Assembly (NCBI GenBank): GCA_026745465.1
Contig: JACYXH010000216.1
Coordinates: 7,568,676-7,632,675 of the forward strand
From: Lota lota
Lineage: Eukaryota; Chordata; Actinopteri; Gadiformes; Lotidae
Length of the DNA stretch: 64,000 bases
Direction of reading: 5' to 3'
In this document: piece after piece, positions 18,001 to 34,443 of the stretch
Position numbering within the stretch: the stretch's first letter is position 1
How the letters are laid out: each line of letters begins with the position of its first letter
The notes under the pieces: model-generated
The model's input: the letters and a program-made list of their open reading frames with translations, nothing else
Database searches by the model: none
Told to the model about the DNA's origin: nothing
Made by a program: the position numbers and the translations under genes

Positions 18001-21000
18001 TAGTCCGCTCAAAGTAAAAAAAATCTGCGACATCTGGTGCTTTATGATGTGAAGATGATGAAACAAACTAACAGGTGCAGACTCTATAAATTGCTGCTAG
18101 TAGTGCCTGACCAAGCTAAACAAAATCATTTTCACAAATCCTATTCAAGGGTTAGGGTTAGAAAATAGCACAAATCCCACTGCCTATTACATTCCCCTAC
18201 TTGCTTTCGGATGTCTCTTGCTAGCAACCAACTTGAACGATGCTAAATTCTACACCCACCTGGGAGCTACTGAAGTGATTCCATCAAGCCAAGGGTTTTT
18301 AAAGATCATGGATGGGGAGGAGAAACATGGGGGTGGAGTAGATAGCTGATGAGATACTTGACTTTAAAGGGCTGTGTTTCTTCAGAAGTCAAAGGAGAAC
18401 CGTAATCAGGGCAATGTCTGTCGCCTATGTCTGTGTTGAGCTGTTTTAGAATCTGGTTATTTGTGGCTTGGGTCATTTGTGTCTCATTTTGCTTAGGTTG
18501 AGTCAGCTGCAAACCTCAATGTTCCTCATTAATTAGAATCACTAATGTCTTAAGCTTGTCTGGTAAACGGTGGTATTTTTGGGGTTTTGTTTTAGTTTTA
18601 AAGTCAAAGATTCAAACATGGAGATATATGGCCATTTACTTCAACAAAGTGGACATGCAAATGTTGACAATACTGTTCATATTCATTTTATCATATACAG
18701 AAATGAATAGGGCTGTGCCCTACAATTTGAATAGCCCAATCATAATTTCGACAGCCAAGAGACAACTCAAATGATCTAAGACAACTTTTTTTAATGCATT
18801 AGAATAGCCGAACAAAACAGGAACTAGAGGCTTAAGAAACAGGAATTGTATTACATATTTTTTTATGAAAAAGATAAAATAATCATGACATGAGTACTAA
18901 TGGTTAATGAGAAGACATTTCATGTTAGAGCTAACCAGAGATCCAAACAGATAAAAAAATATATATACTTAACAGGTGATCTAGAAAGCAATGGCAATCT
19001 GAATGAGCTAACTTTCTCAAAGTCTTGTTTTGTATGCAATTGATTGTATGTAACCCACAATATGAATCACCACAAGTAAATAATACACATTTATATTTTA
19101 CGTACTTAACAACGAATCGGCGAATTGGAGTCAACTTGGAAAATTCAACAAAGCATCAGGGCATTCTTCTCTTATTGGTTCAGGCAATCCATTTTGCCTT
19201 GTCAATCTCGGGTGCGGGATGGCAACACTTCTCAATGGCAGAGAAATGCAGGGAACAAAGAAGGAGCAGACTTTATTGGGTTGTTTAGTTAAAAACCCTG
19301 CTTTTTTTCTGCTTTCTTTACAACTTTTGAGTCTCGAATCTAACCTACAGCAGCTTTAATGTATGTGAAGCTAATATCTAGGCTAATATTGGAAGACATG
19401 TTGACCCAGAATATGATGTAGTTTGTTCCTAGTCCCATGACTACAATGATCTGCCTCAACCAGCCCTTCATTTCCTAATGGGCTCTCAAATTACTGGACC
19501 TGCAGTCAGCCAGGATTACAGCCTCATTTATGATGGCAACACTGCTGTATTACATTGTGGTCAATTATTAAGTTTTAGACCTTTTTATTCATATTTCTCC
19601 TGCTGTTTGCATGCTGGCTCATTCTTCCACTCCATAAAATGTGTCCTGATCAGACCTGCTTAAAGACATGTTTTTTTTTGTTGTTGTCATTTACTGTATG
19701 TAATTTTTTCTTTCACGTTAACGTTTTTATAATCTCTTTCTGTTCTGTTTCCTGCCTGATCCCTCACTCTATCTGATTCTCTCCCCGCCTCTCGGTGCTG
19801 TTAGATCAGGGAATCTCTTTCAGTTCACTTCTTATTTAGGTTAGATGTACTCCAGGCCTTTCTCCTCGGCACTGCGGTGGGATTTAAAGGAACAGACTTA
19901 TTGCCTGCTTCAAGCCTAGTCACTGCTCCGGCCTGAACACTTCCTCCTCGACTGGTGTTTGGATGAGCTATTCAGGCTACTTTATGTTGACACATAGCAG
20001 TGCTCCGTCATGGAAACGCTAGTAAAGGTTCAGGAGGCACGCCCTGCTGTTGCTTGTTTCCAACAAACCATGAGTTCTTAGTGTATTTTGGGCTATACTG
20101 AACAATAACAAATCTACAAAATAACTTATTTCTGTGATTGACAACGCAAAACATGAACAATAGTGATCCCAAGAGCCAAGCGCTTATGCAATTAGGCATA
20201 CTTAACTACACAGATATTGCAAATCCTGAATATCAATAGACATCCCTCTGATCCCTCTTTATGTTTAACCACACCCTAAGCCTGTTTAACAGTTCTTTAA
20301 TGTGCCATATTATAGAAGAACGGTTGTTGTTCACGCTGGTCTTTAACACCGTCAGCCCTTGTCAATGCAATACTCTCAAACAAGAAAAAGTGACTTAACT
20401 TGGTGTGTGTGCAACCGTGTGTGTGTTGCGTAAGGTGTCATTCTAAAACATAAATGTATTGACTGTAAACATTGCTCACTCGGAGTAGACTACTATACTC
20501 TCTTGTATCAGAACCAAGTGTCGTTAGGGAGCTGTCGTGGGTCAGTGGCACCATGACTCTTTTTTTAACAGTGTTTGGGTGGAGTGTGCACGGATGGGAG
20601 GCCACGTAAACAGCCTGTCTGTGTGGCTCCAGAGGGATGTTGGCAGCTCCTTGGTCGGGTTCCCTGACGACAGTAGCTGAACAGTGCCCCTCCCTCCTCA
20701 TCACAGTCCCTGGTGGTGTGACAAGAGAGGGGAGGGACAGACATCCAGGAGTCTATGTCTATTTATGCATCCGATGGGCTGCCAACAACGATTGTTTAGA
20801 CCATCGGTTATTCTGATGGATTTTTGATTGTTCATCACGGTAATACATTTATCGCCAGACTTCCAAATTAGTTTCTTTTTGTCATGGCATATTGACATTG
20901 GACATGGATGGCATTTGCAGTGATGGAATAAGCTTATACACACATTGCCTATTTATCAGAGACAATGTTCTGCGGACTATGTTGATTCATTTGGACCATC

Positions 21001-21049
21001 CTATTGTATTCTGTGCGAGTAAACGTGAAACTCTTGCTCTCTCCTCCAG
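15061..21049. other. Long intron-like interval without recognised genes
   Basis: Unique, AT-rich DNA with no frame longer than about 90 codons and none with splice or motif support. The only structure I can point to is a GC-rich hairpin at 16798-16838, listed separately. Confidence 0.5.
16798..16838. other. Isolated GC-rich stem-loop in intronic DNA
   Basis: CTGCCC (16798-16803) pairs with GGGCAG (16833-16838). Inside, GACGG pairs with CCGTC, and CTTC with GAAG around a GCTTG loop, leaving small bulges on the 3' arm. It is much more GC-rich than its surroundings. It could be a structured RNA, a transposon end or chance. There is no sequence match I recognise. Confidence 0.35.
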
Positions 21050-21111
21050 GTGAGATCGGCAGCTTCGGCAGAGGCTTCTGGATGCTGTGCCTACCGTGGC
21101 TCAGGTGAAAG
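21050..21111 (+). other. osbpl5: Candidate 5' exon of osbpl5
   Basis: A pyrimidine tract CTCTTGCTCTCTCCTCCAG precedes 62 nt that end in AAAG before the donor GTAAAC. Spliced to the acceptor at 38968, the frame of the known start ATG stays open back through this exon (reading RLLDAVPTVAQVKEDQLGVR before MKEE) to a TGA at its second base. The exon would therefore be 5' UTR unless a different acceptor is used. It also contains a short upstream frame (ATG at 21082, nine codons). Position and splice signals fit; RNA data are needed. Confidence 0.4.
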
Positions 21112-24100
21112 GTAAACTGAGCTCTCACCTGTCCCCCTCTGCAGCATAATGAATAAAAACACAGAGCAGCAATTTATCCCGGACTGCTATGTTGACACTC
21201 ACATGGCTAGCTTCAGTCATTTGCCTGGTAGGCATTGCAGCATATTGGATACATTTAATTAGATACTAGGAGCGCTACCTAATGCAAACATATCATCTAT
21301 GTAAATTGGCTGAGCTGTCCTACAGGAATTACTTGTATTGATGACTTTCAAGCAGTACTTATTTGGAATTAGCTGAATATATGGCACTTTTCATCATGGG
21401 CTAGATTTTTTTTTCAACACACAAATTAAATGGTTAACATTATTAGACCTGAGAATGGCATTTCCAATGGTTGCCTCAGAATCTCTGAAGTCTGTTTTGA
21501 CTAGTTTCCCCCTGAAATGTTTGTTCCTGGGAAGATGCCTATTGGAAAATACCATTACATATCTACATATCTGGTACTGAAGTGGGCCTTCTTGGAGCTG
21601 GCCTTGGAGTAGCACATTTGGTAGTTTCTAATGATTTCGGGGAGGTTAAATTTATTGTTGGTTCAACTATATATAAAAATAAAAATAAACCTGCAGGACT
21701 TCATACTTCAAACCATCATACTGATTGTATGTAAGATTCAGATCCTGGGGCCTCGTAACCGACACCTTAAGATAGAAAAGGGATGGCCTCATTTAGTAAA
21801 GAAAGCAGGCTGAAGATAAATAGGGCATGTTTCAACTGGTAGTTCATTGACTAAACATGTGTCTCAGTTGGTTTATTTTTAAATGTGTATCCTCTACGCT
21901 TTCTGGGGACCACAGACGTTGTTGGTTAGGTGAGGACTACCCACGCCTGTAGTCATCTTTCCTAGCGGGTGATTCAGAGTGTGTTTGGATAGCAAGAGGC
22001 AGAATGTGCCTACGTGGGAGCACTGAATGGCTTTGACAGAGCGGAGATGTGCAGCTTACAGGGTGTGTCAAAATGTATTTGAGTTTAAACTAAGCCAGCG
22101 CCTTGGGTTTTCTGGGGACAGCTGGCTACAGAATAATGGGAGATGTGCAAAGTCCCAGAACAGGTCTTTTGCCAGAAGGGGCGTTTTCTTTTTGCGAGAA
22201 AAGTAATTTTCTAATGAGTAGTTACCACGTTTTTTCTCTTTCTCTCTTCCTGTCCATTTTCCATGTATTTTTGTACTTAAACCATGTTAGTGCTTTTTTT
22301 GTATAAACCGCCTTGGAGACGGCCAGATGTTAAGCACAGCTGCTTGTTGGGATTAAACAGCTGAACCTGAGGTTCCGCTTTGAAACAGATTAACGATTCT
22401 TTCAGCTAGCATCTTTTGCATGGCCTAGAGGAATTACAACAGTTTAGCTGGGATCTCGGGATGCTCCGACCATGCCTTCAAGGGGCTAATACCAATTGAA
22501 TGTCATAATCGGTAGAAAACCGATTCTTGTACCAGCAACCCCCTTTATTTTTTTATTAAGAATGCGTAAATGAAACCATGAAATCCAACAATTTATTTGT
22601 GCATTTTGGTTGTCTATACGTTCTATACGTCACAGACTGAAGGCCTCGGTTGATTCCTCTGATATGAAATATTTCGCACTTGCAGTAAAAGGATTGGATT
22701 AGGCATCAGGTTGTCTTTGCTCAGTTGGCTGCACAATCATTTTCAAAGTGGTCTTGTGACTTTCAGTTTAACAAAATGCCAAATCTCTAAACGGCCACTA
22801 CACGGAATCCCGGCTCCACACCTCAACCCCCCATATCCCAACTAATAACTCAACCAAGTGCTATTCTTGTAGTTTAAACACACACACACACGCACATCTC
22901 TGATTTAATATGTTAAGTGTCCTTAATATAGATGTGAGATTAGGCTGACGGCCATGTACCTCCGGGTTTATGATGGTGTCTGTGTAAATTGTTGTTCTTT
23001 AACGGCTCAATGAATGCTCTAGAGTAAACGCACTGTCCATTTACTGTTACACGTTCTGGTATTCCATTTTGCAGATGGGAGCTGGCTTAGTTTCTGGCCA
23101 CATCAAGGCCAGCTCTTAAATCAGCCTGGCTTTGTCTGTTTTAGTCCCACTGTGGCCACTAGGGGTGCATTGTTTGTTTATATTAAGGATTGTTTAAATG
23201 TTGTTGTTTGCTGTTAAATCAGAAAATATTGACTTGTTTATTCGTATTATTATATATTTAATGTACCTTCCTGAGGCTGTGCCAAACAGAGCAATTTAGA
23301 CCTGAATATTGGTTATTTGTGGCATATGGAACACTGGAACATCTATTTGTTAATTTACATGTAATAGTTTCCCAGTGTATTGTTGTATTTTGGAAATTCT
23401 TGCAAATACACAATCATAATCTTAACCTCACACACAACAACATGTTATGACAATTCTCAAGAAGTTTGTTTCAGTAGTGTGGGGACAGCCTAGATTCCAG
23501 CCTTGATTCCAGACTTTAAAAACTATAATCTAGCGTTCAAAAGGGACGTTAGCGTAAACCATGGATGCAAACATGACCCCTAACCAATGTCATTTCCAAA
23601 CATGATATGCTGTGTTGCCAATGATCCAGGATTGACAGAAGCTTGGTCACCCAGAAAAGAGAAACGTATCCCTGGAGATTTGATTACGAAATATCTAGTG
23701 GTGGTATTACGAGTTATTATAATACACCATCATGGATGGATATGAAACCAGCTCTGTTCAGTTAAACTTTACTGTAAAGCACATTTCAGACTAAATGTTT
23801 TTTACATTGCAAAACTTTCAGTTAAGAAAAATACAGGAAATAACCAAGTAAATAAAAATGATTAAATAAAAATGTCCAAGCATGGCGATAAAGGTAAGTT
23901 TAAAGTCTTTGCTTTAAAATGGTCTCGACTTCCTTTGAGCCACCCTCCCTCTTTGCCTGTTATCTGCCTGTCCTAATTATATAATTGGAGGCAATGCCAT
24001 ACAAAGGTTTTAAAACAAGTTAAATAATCGTGCAATCTATTCTGAAACTCACTGGAAGCCAGCCCATTTTAGCAAAAAACTGCAAATTGAATATAATAAA

Positions 24101-25441
24101 GAAATCAATCATTCAAGATGTTTCCTATTAGCAACCTGTTTGTTGCCAGTGGTGTTCAGTAGCTCCTCCTATGCAAACCATTGTGCAGATCCATTGATGG
24201 AGATGTTACAACACACTGGAGCCCTGTTTGATGAGCCCTGGAAAGTGTTATTTAATGAGCTGAAAACTGAAGGGAGCAAAGCTGCGATTCATGTTTATTC
24301 ATTGTGTATCTAGTAGTTGTTGAGCAATCACATGCAGCTAGACACCTGTTTGATCTGGGATCTCTTTTTCCATTTAGCTAAATTACATAACTAAACCAAT
24401 CAGATGGGTTCTTCTATGAAAGCAGCATAATAGTGACTAAAAATAGAACAGGATTTTACATCCATGGAGCCAGACACGTTATTGTGGCATACTCAGTTGG
24501 GTCATAATCATTTCCATTCAAAATGTGATTTTAATTTGGTGTTACAGTGTGAATGTGCAACAGACATCAACATATATTTAGCTATACACACATGCTTGAT
24601 TTTATCATGCTCCAAAAACATCCACGCATTTCATTTAACCAAATTCCTTAACAATAATGACTTAATTTATTTAAGGGAAGGGTGAGGCATAAGCGAACAC
24701 TCAGTGCCACCTTAACTCCATTCAACAGTGAACTTAATGGACTTCTGAGTAACCAGAAGACAGCATGGCTTGTTAGACTATGCATTTTTAATGATCTCTA
24801 AACGTGGGGCAGGAAAACGAGCATTTGATAACATCAGTGAAAGCAAGTGAAGAGGAGTAGAGGTGGTTGGGTCAGCCCGATTGTATTACATGTATTCGAT
24901 CCTTCAAGTTGGCCTGTGACATACCTATCAAATTACTTCTTTAAGACAATGGACTGAGGTTGCACTCCTAGTCAGATGACCCAGCTAGTCCATGTACATT
25001 AGAGACAATCCAAAATGACCTAATCACAATCATAATGTCATCCTCATGTTTATGGATGATGTTTTTCTCTTTTTCATGGTTGTAATCTGTGGGTGGTAGG
25101 TTGCTAACACTATTTTCGATTTGTGCTAACATTGGCTGATTAAAAAATTTATCCATAATCACACATGCAGGTATTATTCATGTTTATTTATATATATTTT
25201 TGACTGATATGTATGTAAATGTGTGAAAAGTAAAAAAAAAAAAAGTAATTGACACAACCGTCTGTAAGTAAGAATCATACTGACATTTGTGTCCTGGAAC
25301 ACAAGGCAAGTAAAAGAGTTCAGTACCCAACACTTCACAAATATAGTGTAAACAATAGTGTAAGTGATTTGGTCCTATTTACCTAATTTACTCTATTTAT
25401 AATTTGTTTTATCCCCAAATGAACATGAAAGGATAATGGAG
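21112..25441. other. Intron-like interval, nothing recognised
   Basis: AT-rich unique DNA. No supported exon, tandem array or complete transposon was found. At about 22456-22490 the string GGGATGCTCCGACCATGC resembles a transposon end, but I found no partner. Confidence 0.45.
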
Positions 25442-25443
25442 TA

Positions 25444-26291
25444 CCGTATTTTCCGCACTATAAGGCGCACCGGATTATAAGGCGCACCTTCAATGAATGG
25501 CCTATTTTAGAACTGTTTTCATATATAGGGCGCACCGGATTATAAGGCGCATAGAATAGAAGATACTGCAGTCAAACGTTTGACTGGGTTTGCGTTATGC
25601 ATCCACTAGATAGAGTTTGTGTGCAGATGGAGAGATTACGTCTTTTCATAAAACGAAAGCACCAAGAAGGACCGCCTCAAAATTCATCGATGTTCATGTC
25701 CCGTGCTAGTGCTGTTGCCTTCATTCGAATAGTGACTGTAGAGACGCTTCTACTTGCTGCTCTCTGTTCAACAACCCACTGTTCGAGTTTGTCCTCTAAC
25801 TGTGGCCATCTCGCTTTGTTCCCTCGGAAACTCTGTTTAGTCTTTTTTACTTGGCGCAGGTCATCTTCTTGCTTCCTCCACTTCCGTACCATTGATTCAT
25901 TAATGTTGAATTCTCTCGCTGCTGCTCTATTCCCATATTCTACTGCGTGACCGACAGCCTTGAGCTTGAACTCTGCGTTGTAAGCGTGTCTCTTGAAAGG
26001 TGCCATTTTGGGGTCTTTATACACACACAAGTGGTGTGGGACTGTGAGTAAGCACAGTACCGGTGTTTACTGACTACGGTCGCCGTAATGCTGCAAGCGG
26101 TGCGGCTTTGTAGTTTACCAGTCGTACTGAAACATTTTATTATTATTAAATAGTTTTTATTGGTTTTTCATACTGAAACATTTTGACAGCGCCTTGATCC
26201 ATATATAAGGCGCTCCGGATTATAAGGCGCACTGTCGTTTTTTGAGAAAATTAAAGGCTTTTAAGTGCGCCTTATAGTGCGGAAAGTACGG
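25444..26291 (-). mobile_element. Pogo-like (Tc1/mariner superfamily) DNA transposon, internally deleted
   Basis: Terminal inverted repeats are clear: the left end CCGTATTTTCCGCACTATAA (25444) matches the reverse complement of the right end CCGTACTTTCCGCACTATAA (ending 26291) and continues into AGGCGCAC. Each side is flanked by TA (25442-25443 and 26292-26293), the expected duplication. Subterminal GGATTATAAGGCGC motifs recur at both ends. The element is only about 848 bp, too short for a full transposase with its DDE domain, so it is non-autonomous. Confidence 0.88.
25585..26006 (-). pseudogene. Truncated pogo-like transposase (Brinker/CENP-B-type DNA-binding part)
   Basis: Read on the minus strand from ATG at 26004-26006. 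It begins MAPFKRHAYNAEFKLKAV, then AAAREFNINESMVRKWRKQE, a Brinker-type helix-turn-helix, followed by a CENP-B-like segment (FRGNKARWPQLEDKLEQW, VTIRMKATALARDMN). After DEF a TGA at 25677-25679 interrupts the frame. The same frame continues with GGPSWCFRFMKRRN, which matches how the family normally reads on, so the stop is probably a decayed CGA arginine codon (a CpG transition). The catalytic DDE region is missing altogether. The protein cannot be functional. Confidence 0.8.
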
Positions 26292-26293
26292 TA

Positions 26294-30091
<3,798 letters not shown>

Positions 30092-30167
30092 TGGCACGAT
30101 GTAGACTGCCTGGGTCCTGATGTGAATTAATAACGGGCCATTACAACAGTCACATGCACACTGCATA

Positions 30168-30209
30168 CACAACCCATCCCACAGTGCACATTGTGGGGGA
30201 TGGGTTGTG
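30168..30209. repeat. Inverted repeat / hairpin
   Basis: CACAACCCATCCCACA is followed by a short spacer and TGTGGGGGATGGGTTGTG. The arms pair over about 16 bp with two unpaired G. No transposon or gene explains it. Confidence 0.7.
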
Positions 30210-30408
30210 ACTGTTTCCGCTCTGTTAATCTTTCCTGACATGGTATCAACCAGTATCCACTCTCATATTGGCCGTCTCTGTGTCTGCTTTAACCACAGTA
30301 ATGGCCTACCCATCTACGTGATGGACTGAGTTTAAGATTACCTTGCTTCTGTCCTGAGACGCAAAGTATATAGGTAGCCATACAACCACACATACATGAA
30401 GAATAATT

Positions 30409-31701
30409 AGGTATTCACAGTATATCTGTGGATACCTATTGTTATTGTCGAGGTCGCCAATTATTATTATTATTCTTGATTGGTAACGCTTATATCTCCG
30501 CGGTGCATTAATCAAAAGTTTTCAAATTTGGGGGGATTTATACATATCCCCGGTAAGCAGGTCTCGAAAAAGTCTGCCGGTGAATTGCACATAGGTGGCG
30601 CTATAACATCCGGTCAAAGTTAAACGATCAGCCCGTCCGCCCCTATGGATGAAAATGTCTGAAACTTGGTGTATATGCCTTATTTCACATACTCAACATT
30701 GTATCCTCTTGGGACCATAAAGTCTGTCATGATAGATTTGGCTGTACAGTAAAAATTTCGTTAAACCTTCAAAAATCATTTTCTACAGAACCAGAGCTTC
30801 CCAAGAAAAACGGATATCAGATTCATGATCTGTGATGATCATGATCATGATCTGTCTGAGCTTAAATGTATCATCGATTTTCGATTAAGTAAAAAATTGC
30901 CGAGTTATGCCAAATTCAAAAGCCACAAATCAGAAGAAGGCAGATTTTGGCATGCACATAGAGGACACCTCCCTTAACGTGATAGATGTCTCATTCCATG
31001 ACGTCACAGTATCAATTAACGTTATTGCTGTTAAGCGTAATGCACCAATTCGCCAGCAGGTGGCAGGATATCACAGAGGACACCTCCCTTAACATGTGAT
31101 ACAATTTTGGTGTCGATATCTCATTCCATGACCTCAGTGTCAATTAACGGGATTTTTCTTAATCCGCCAGCAGGTGGGAGAATATCACATAGAAACAGCA
31201 TCTACTGTGTAACCACTGTCTTTGGCAAAATATAACACATGAACGGCATCTACTATGAAACCACTGTGTCTGTGTGTTTGTATGTGTGTCTGTGTGTCTG
31301 TGCCTTTGTGTGTGTGTCTCTCTGTCTTTGATTATTTACATGTGTTTACTTCCAGTAAACCGATTTACAAGTCATACATTTGCCACTATTGGAAGACCGC
31401 TCCCTCTCAAAACATAGTGTGATTTGAACCTTGCAAAGCACATGTCCAAGTAGTGTAGTGGTATAGCTTCTGCCACGCAAGCTTAGGGTCGCTGGTTCGA
31501 ATCCGACCTCGACCATACATTTTTTGAGACACGGCACGGACGCGGGGTTGCCAGTTCGAGTCCAACCTCGACCGTGCGTTTTGCGAGACGTGGCTCGAAA
31601 AGGGCGGCCGCTGGGAAAGGCAGTGCGGACGCTGGGAAAGGCGGTGCGTGGGAAAGGCGGTGCGTGTGCTGTGAATACCTTGTGACTGCTTGCAGTCCTA
31701 G
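30409..31701 (+). mobile_element. Helentron/Helitron2-like non-autonomous element, copy 1
   Basis: The 5' end AGGTATTCACAG (30409-30420) recurs inverted as CTGTGAATACCT (31669-31680), 21 nt inside the 3' end. The 3' end is a 6-bp hairpin GACTGC-TT-GCAGTC (31684-31697) followed directly by CTAG (31698-31701). The flanks are T and T. This asymmetric arrangement, with insertion between two Ts, is what is known of Helentron/Helitron2 elements and their short derivatives. A second copy lies inverted at 36361-37511. Relative to copy 2, about 118 bp is tandemly duplicated here (30960-31075 and 31076-31196). No Rep/helicase frame is present. Confidence 0.65.
31451..31504 (+). other. tRNA-like promoter module inside the Helentron-like element
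   Basis: TAGTGTAGTGG (31451-31461) fits an RNA polymerase III A box, and GGTTCGAATCC (31494-31504) is a perfect B box, spaced as in a tRNA. The string resembles the D-arm to T-arm part of tRNA-Val/Glu-type genes. The T-arm part is repeated once more downstream (CCAGTTCGAGTCC at about 31549-31561). There is no acceptor stem, so it is a tRNA-derived relic (SINE-like), not a working tRNA. Copy 2 carries the same module with a damaged B box (GGTTCAAATCT). Confidence 0.65.
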
Positions 31702-31949
31702 TTAAAAGTTTATTTTTCTTGACCAACCATACCATTTCAATGAAGATCCCTGTGATACTGGTGACACAAAGTTAGTCAAGGTAAAAACTTCAGTTCACGA
31801 AGTTAATGTCATTCCCAGTACTTTTGGTACGCTATCTGGAATTCAAATGGCACTAACCCAGAGGTTCAACCAATGAAATCAATGAAATTGCCTGGCTCAG
31901 CCCAGGAATGGAGAACGAAAACCTATGGATATGTTCCACCACCAACAAT

Positions 31950-32728
31950 ATCACGTCAGTGGCTTTTGGATCCACTCATCAGTCTGAGTTTGACTTGGTT
32001 ACGGCAGAGCTTCAATGCAGCCTAAACGTTTCCAAACACACAGTTTCTAATGTGTAAGGGTAGGCCTACTTCCAATTATCACAAAGCAAATAGGTGCTTT
32101 GAACATTGTGCAAAGTTTTGAATACATTTCACGGCAGGACTAGTGCTATTTACCCAGTGATAAATAACACAAAGCGCTTTTGTGGGAACGGATCGCCATA
32201 AAAGGAAAAACATTGCTACCTGTTCTATTCATGTTTACGCAATAACCAACACGTTGTTATTATTAGTAGGTGGAGCTTTTTAGTGTCTTTTGGACTTGTT
32301 TGAACATTGAAATAGCTGCTAAATACATTCATTATAAAAACCCTTCTAAAATCATTAACGACCCAATGGCCGGGGGGTGTTAATGGCTTGCGTATCCTCA
32401 AACTGGACGGCAGCTGTCAAAGTGCAACCGGAATATTCAAATAATGTTTGACTATTCAACTGCAAAACTGATAATCTAGTCTAGTCATCCCATATTTGGC
32501 CATTCTGATGATGGCTACCGTTAACTCAACTTGACTTCATTGACGTGACGCGTTCTCTGACGTCTAGCGCCCTTACGTATATATTTTATCACTAGGATAT
32601 TCAGACGAAATGTATCCTAGCCTTTTACCTTCATTTACAAAATATGCATAGACCTTATAAAAACATTAATATTTGTTGTATATAAATATTTAACGAACGA
32701 ATAGTCAAATATTCTGGCTCAGCCCTAG
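31950..32728 (-). mobile_element. Non-autonomous DNA transposon, copy B (hAT-like ends), inverted relative to copy A
   Basis: Reverse complement starts CTAGGGCTGAGCCAGAATATT at 32728 and parallels the element at 14093-15060 through most of its length (for example CCACTCATCAGTCTGAGTTT and CCTATTTGCTTTGTGATAATT blocks). The far end (about 31950) is approximate. Non-coding. Confidence 0.5.
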
Positions 32729-34443
32729 ACAGAGTTGGATTAATTAAGTGACATGGACCTAATTTAGCCACAGAACTTCAGGCAGTGAATTCTACACAAA
32801 GTGTAGCATGGCAATATTTAAATAAATGATTATTGTATAGATTATAGATATAGATTTAATGCTGAATTCACGTAATTGAGATATGGGACTAGAAATGATT
32901 TGGGTCTTTGTAAGTATTTCAAAATTGTATTGGAGAATGTTATAATAAACAAAGTCACAATTTCCTTGCTTAATATTTCCTAAGCAGGCAGTGTTATGAA
33001 GACGCTTCCTAGGATGCTTGGTGACTGTGTATGCTAGCTAGACCAGTTGAGCGTATTAACATTTTACAGGTTTCAACATGTCAGCATGTTGTGCTTGAGA
33101 CTCTTCCCACTGTGGCCCTTTGCTCTCATGTGGTCTAATGATTAATTTGTAAACAAGTGCTCACACAAAGACACGGTAACCGTATCCAACTATTGGCTTG
33201 TTTTTGTCCACCACCGGTAGTTCAAGGTTACTATAGGGTAGCAACGTTTTGCATTATTGAGCTGCCATATCTGCTGTTATCTCTACTACAGTTAGTACTT
33301 CGTGAGTCTGTATCATTGGCTAAATATTAGCTTAGCGTCTATGTGGCAAAGCATTGGTGAATGGAGTTAATGATATGCTAGTTAGACAGTGTGGCGACAG
33401 TGTACACATTTTAGGGAAGGATGGAGTGGTGTGAGTTCATGTCCACCACCAGAACACCGTTTGTTTCTATGTTAAGATCATTGAGGATATTTTAGCTTCA
33501 CCACCGTTTGTTTCTATGTTAAGATCATTGAGGATATTTTAGCTTCATGCACACCTGAGATAATGTATAATTCAGGTATTCAAATAAATGTGTAACCTCA
33601 AAGTAGCATGTGTGCGATTCAACCCTTCCTAGTCAGTTGGCGGGAGACTTTCAGAATTCAAAAACTAAGTAATCGTGTTCTGTCCACTCTAACTTACTGT
33701 GCAACTGTGTGACGCCAATTAGTTTAGCTCAGCTGGCTGGGTGGCATGAGTGGGAGGGGTTTTGGGCATGTCGAGAGTACGATTCTTGTGAACAAAGAGA
33801 GAGGTACTACTGGCCAGCATTTTTCTTGTAGAATATCAGTAATATCAATTATAGAATGGGATTGTATTGATACATTATGTAAATCACTATGATCAGAATT
33901 TACAACATATATGTCCTGGTTATTTTACGCTAAGAGCTAGTTGAAATGTTGCACGTAGTGACTTTAATGCCACACATAATTGATGTTTTATACGAAGTGA
34001 ACTAACTGCTCTAGCCATTTTCCCTTCTTTTTTTTATGCATCCAGCAGTGGAACAGCACTACCGCTGGATTATTAGCGCCACTGCATTATTATTATTCTT
34101 TTTAGAAATGATGTTGGGTGCCCTAAATGCTATTTATAGGTGCCTCCTACTGCACACCCCTCAATTGTTATATTGTCACTATTGTCATAGAACATGCATA
34201 TTGTCATGCTTCTGTGTAGAACAGAAGCAACAGTATTATGAAACCACGACGATGGGATGGATACAAAATGCAGAGATGTCGTAGATGATGTCAACTGTAT
34301 TTGTGCTTACATCAATGCCCAAATGTTTTTGCTCACACACGTTTTCTTGTTATGTTATATTCTTATTATACTTTTGTATGAGACCATTTATGTTGGGATG
34401 CACCAGAGCCCTACAGAAATCAGTCATCACACTGAAACCACTC
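32729..34443. other. Intron-like interval with one perfect local duplication
   Basis: AT-rich DNA. A 45-bp segment starting ACCGTTTGTTTCTATG is present twice in direct tandem at a 47-bp period (33456-33547) without mismatch over its core, implying a recent event. At 33720 the string TTTAGCTCAGCTGG resembles a tRNA A box, but no convincing B box follows. Confidence 0.5.

Noticed and set aside
18120..18170. GGGTTAGGGTTAG, telomere-like repeat
   Set aside because: Only two units; too short to indicate an interstitial telomeric repeat.
33720..33800. tRNA-like A box (TTTAGCTCAGCTGG)
   Set aside because: The expected B box is only GAGTACGATTCTT, no cloverleaf can be drawn, and no acceptor stem is present.
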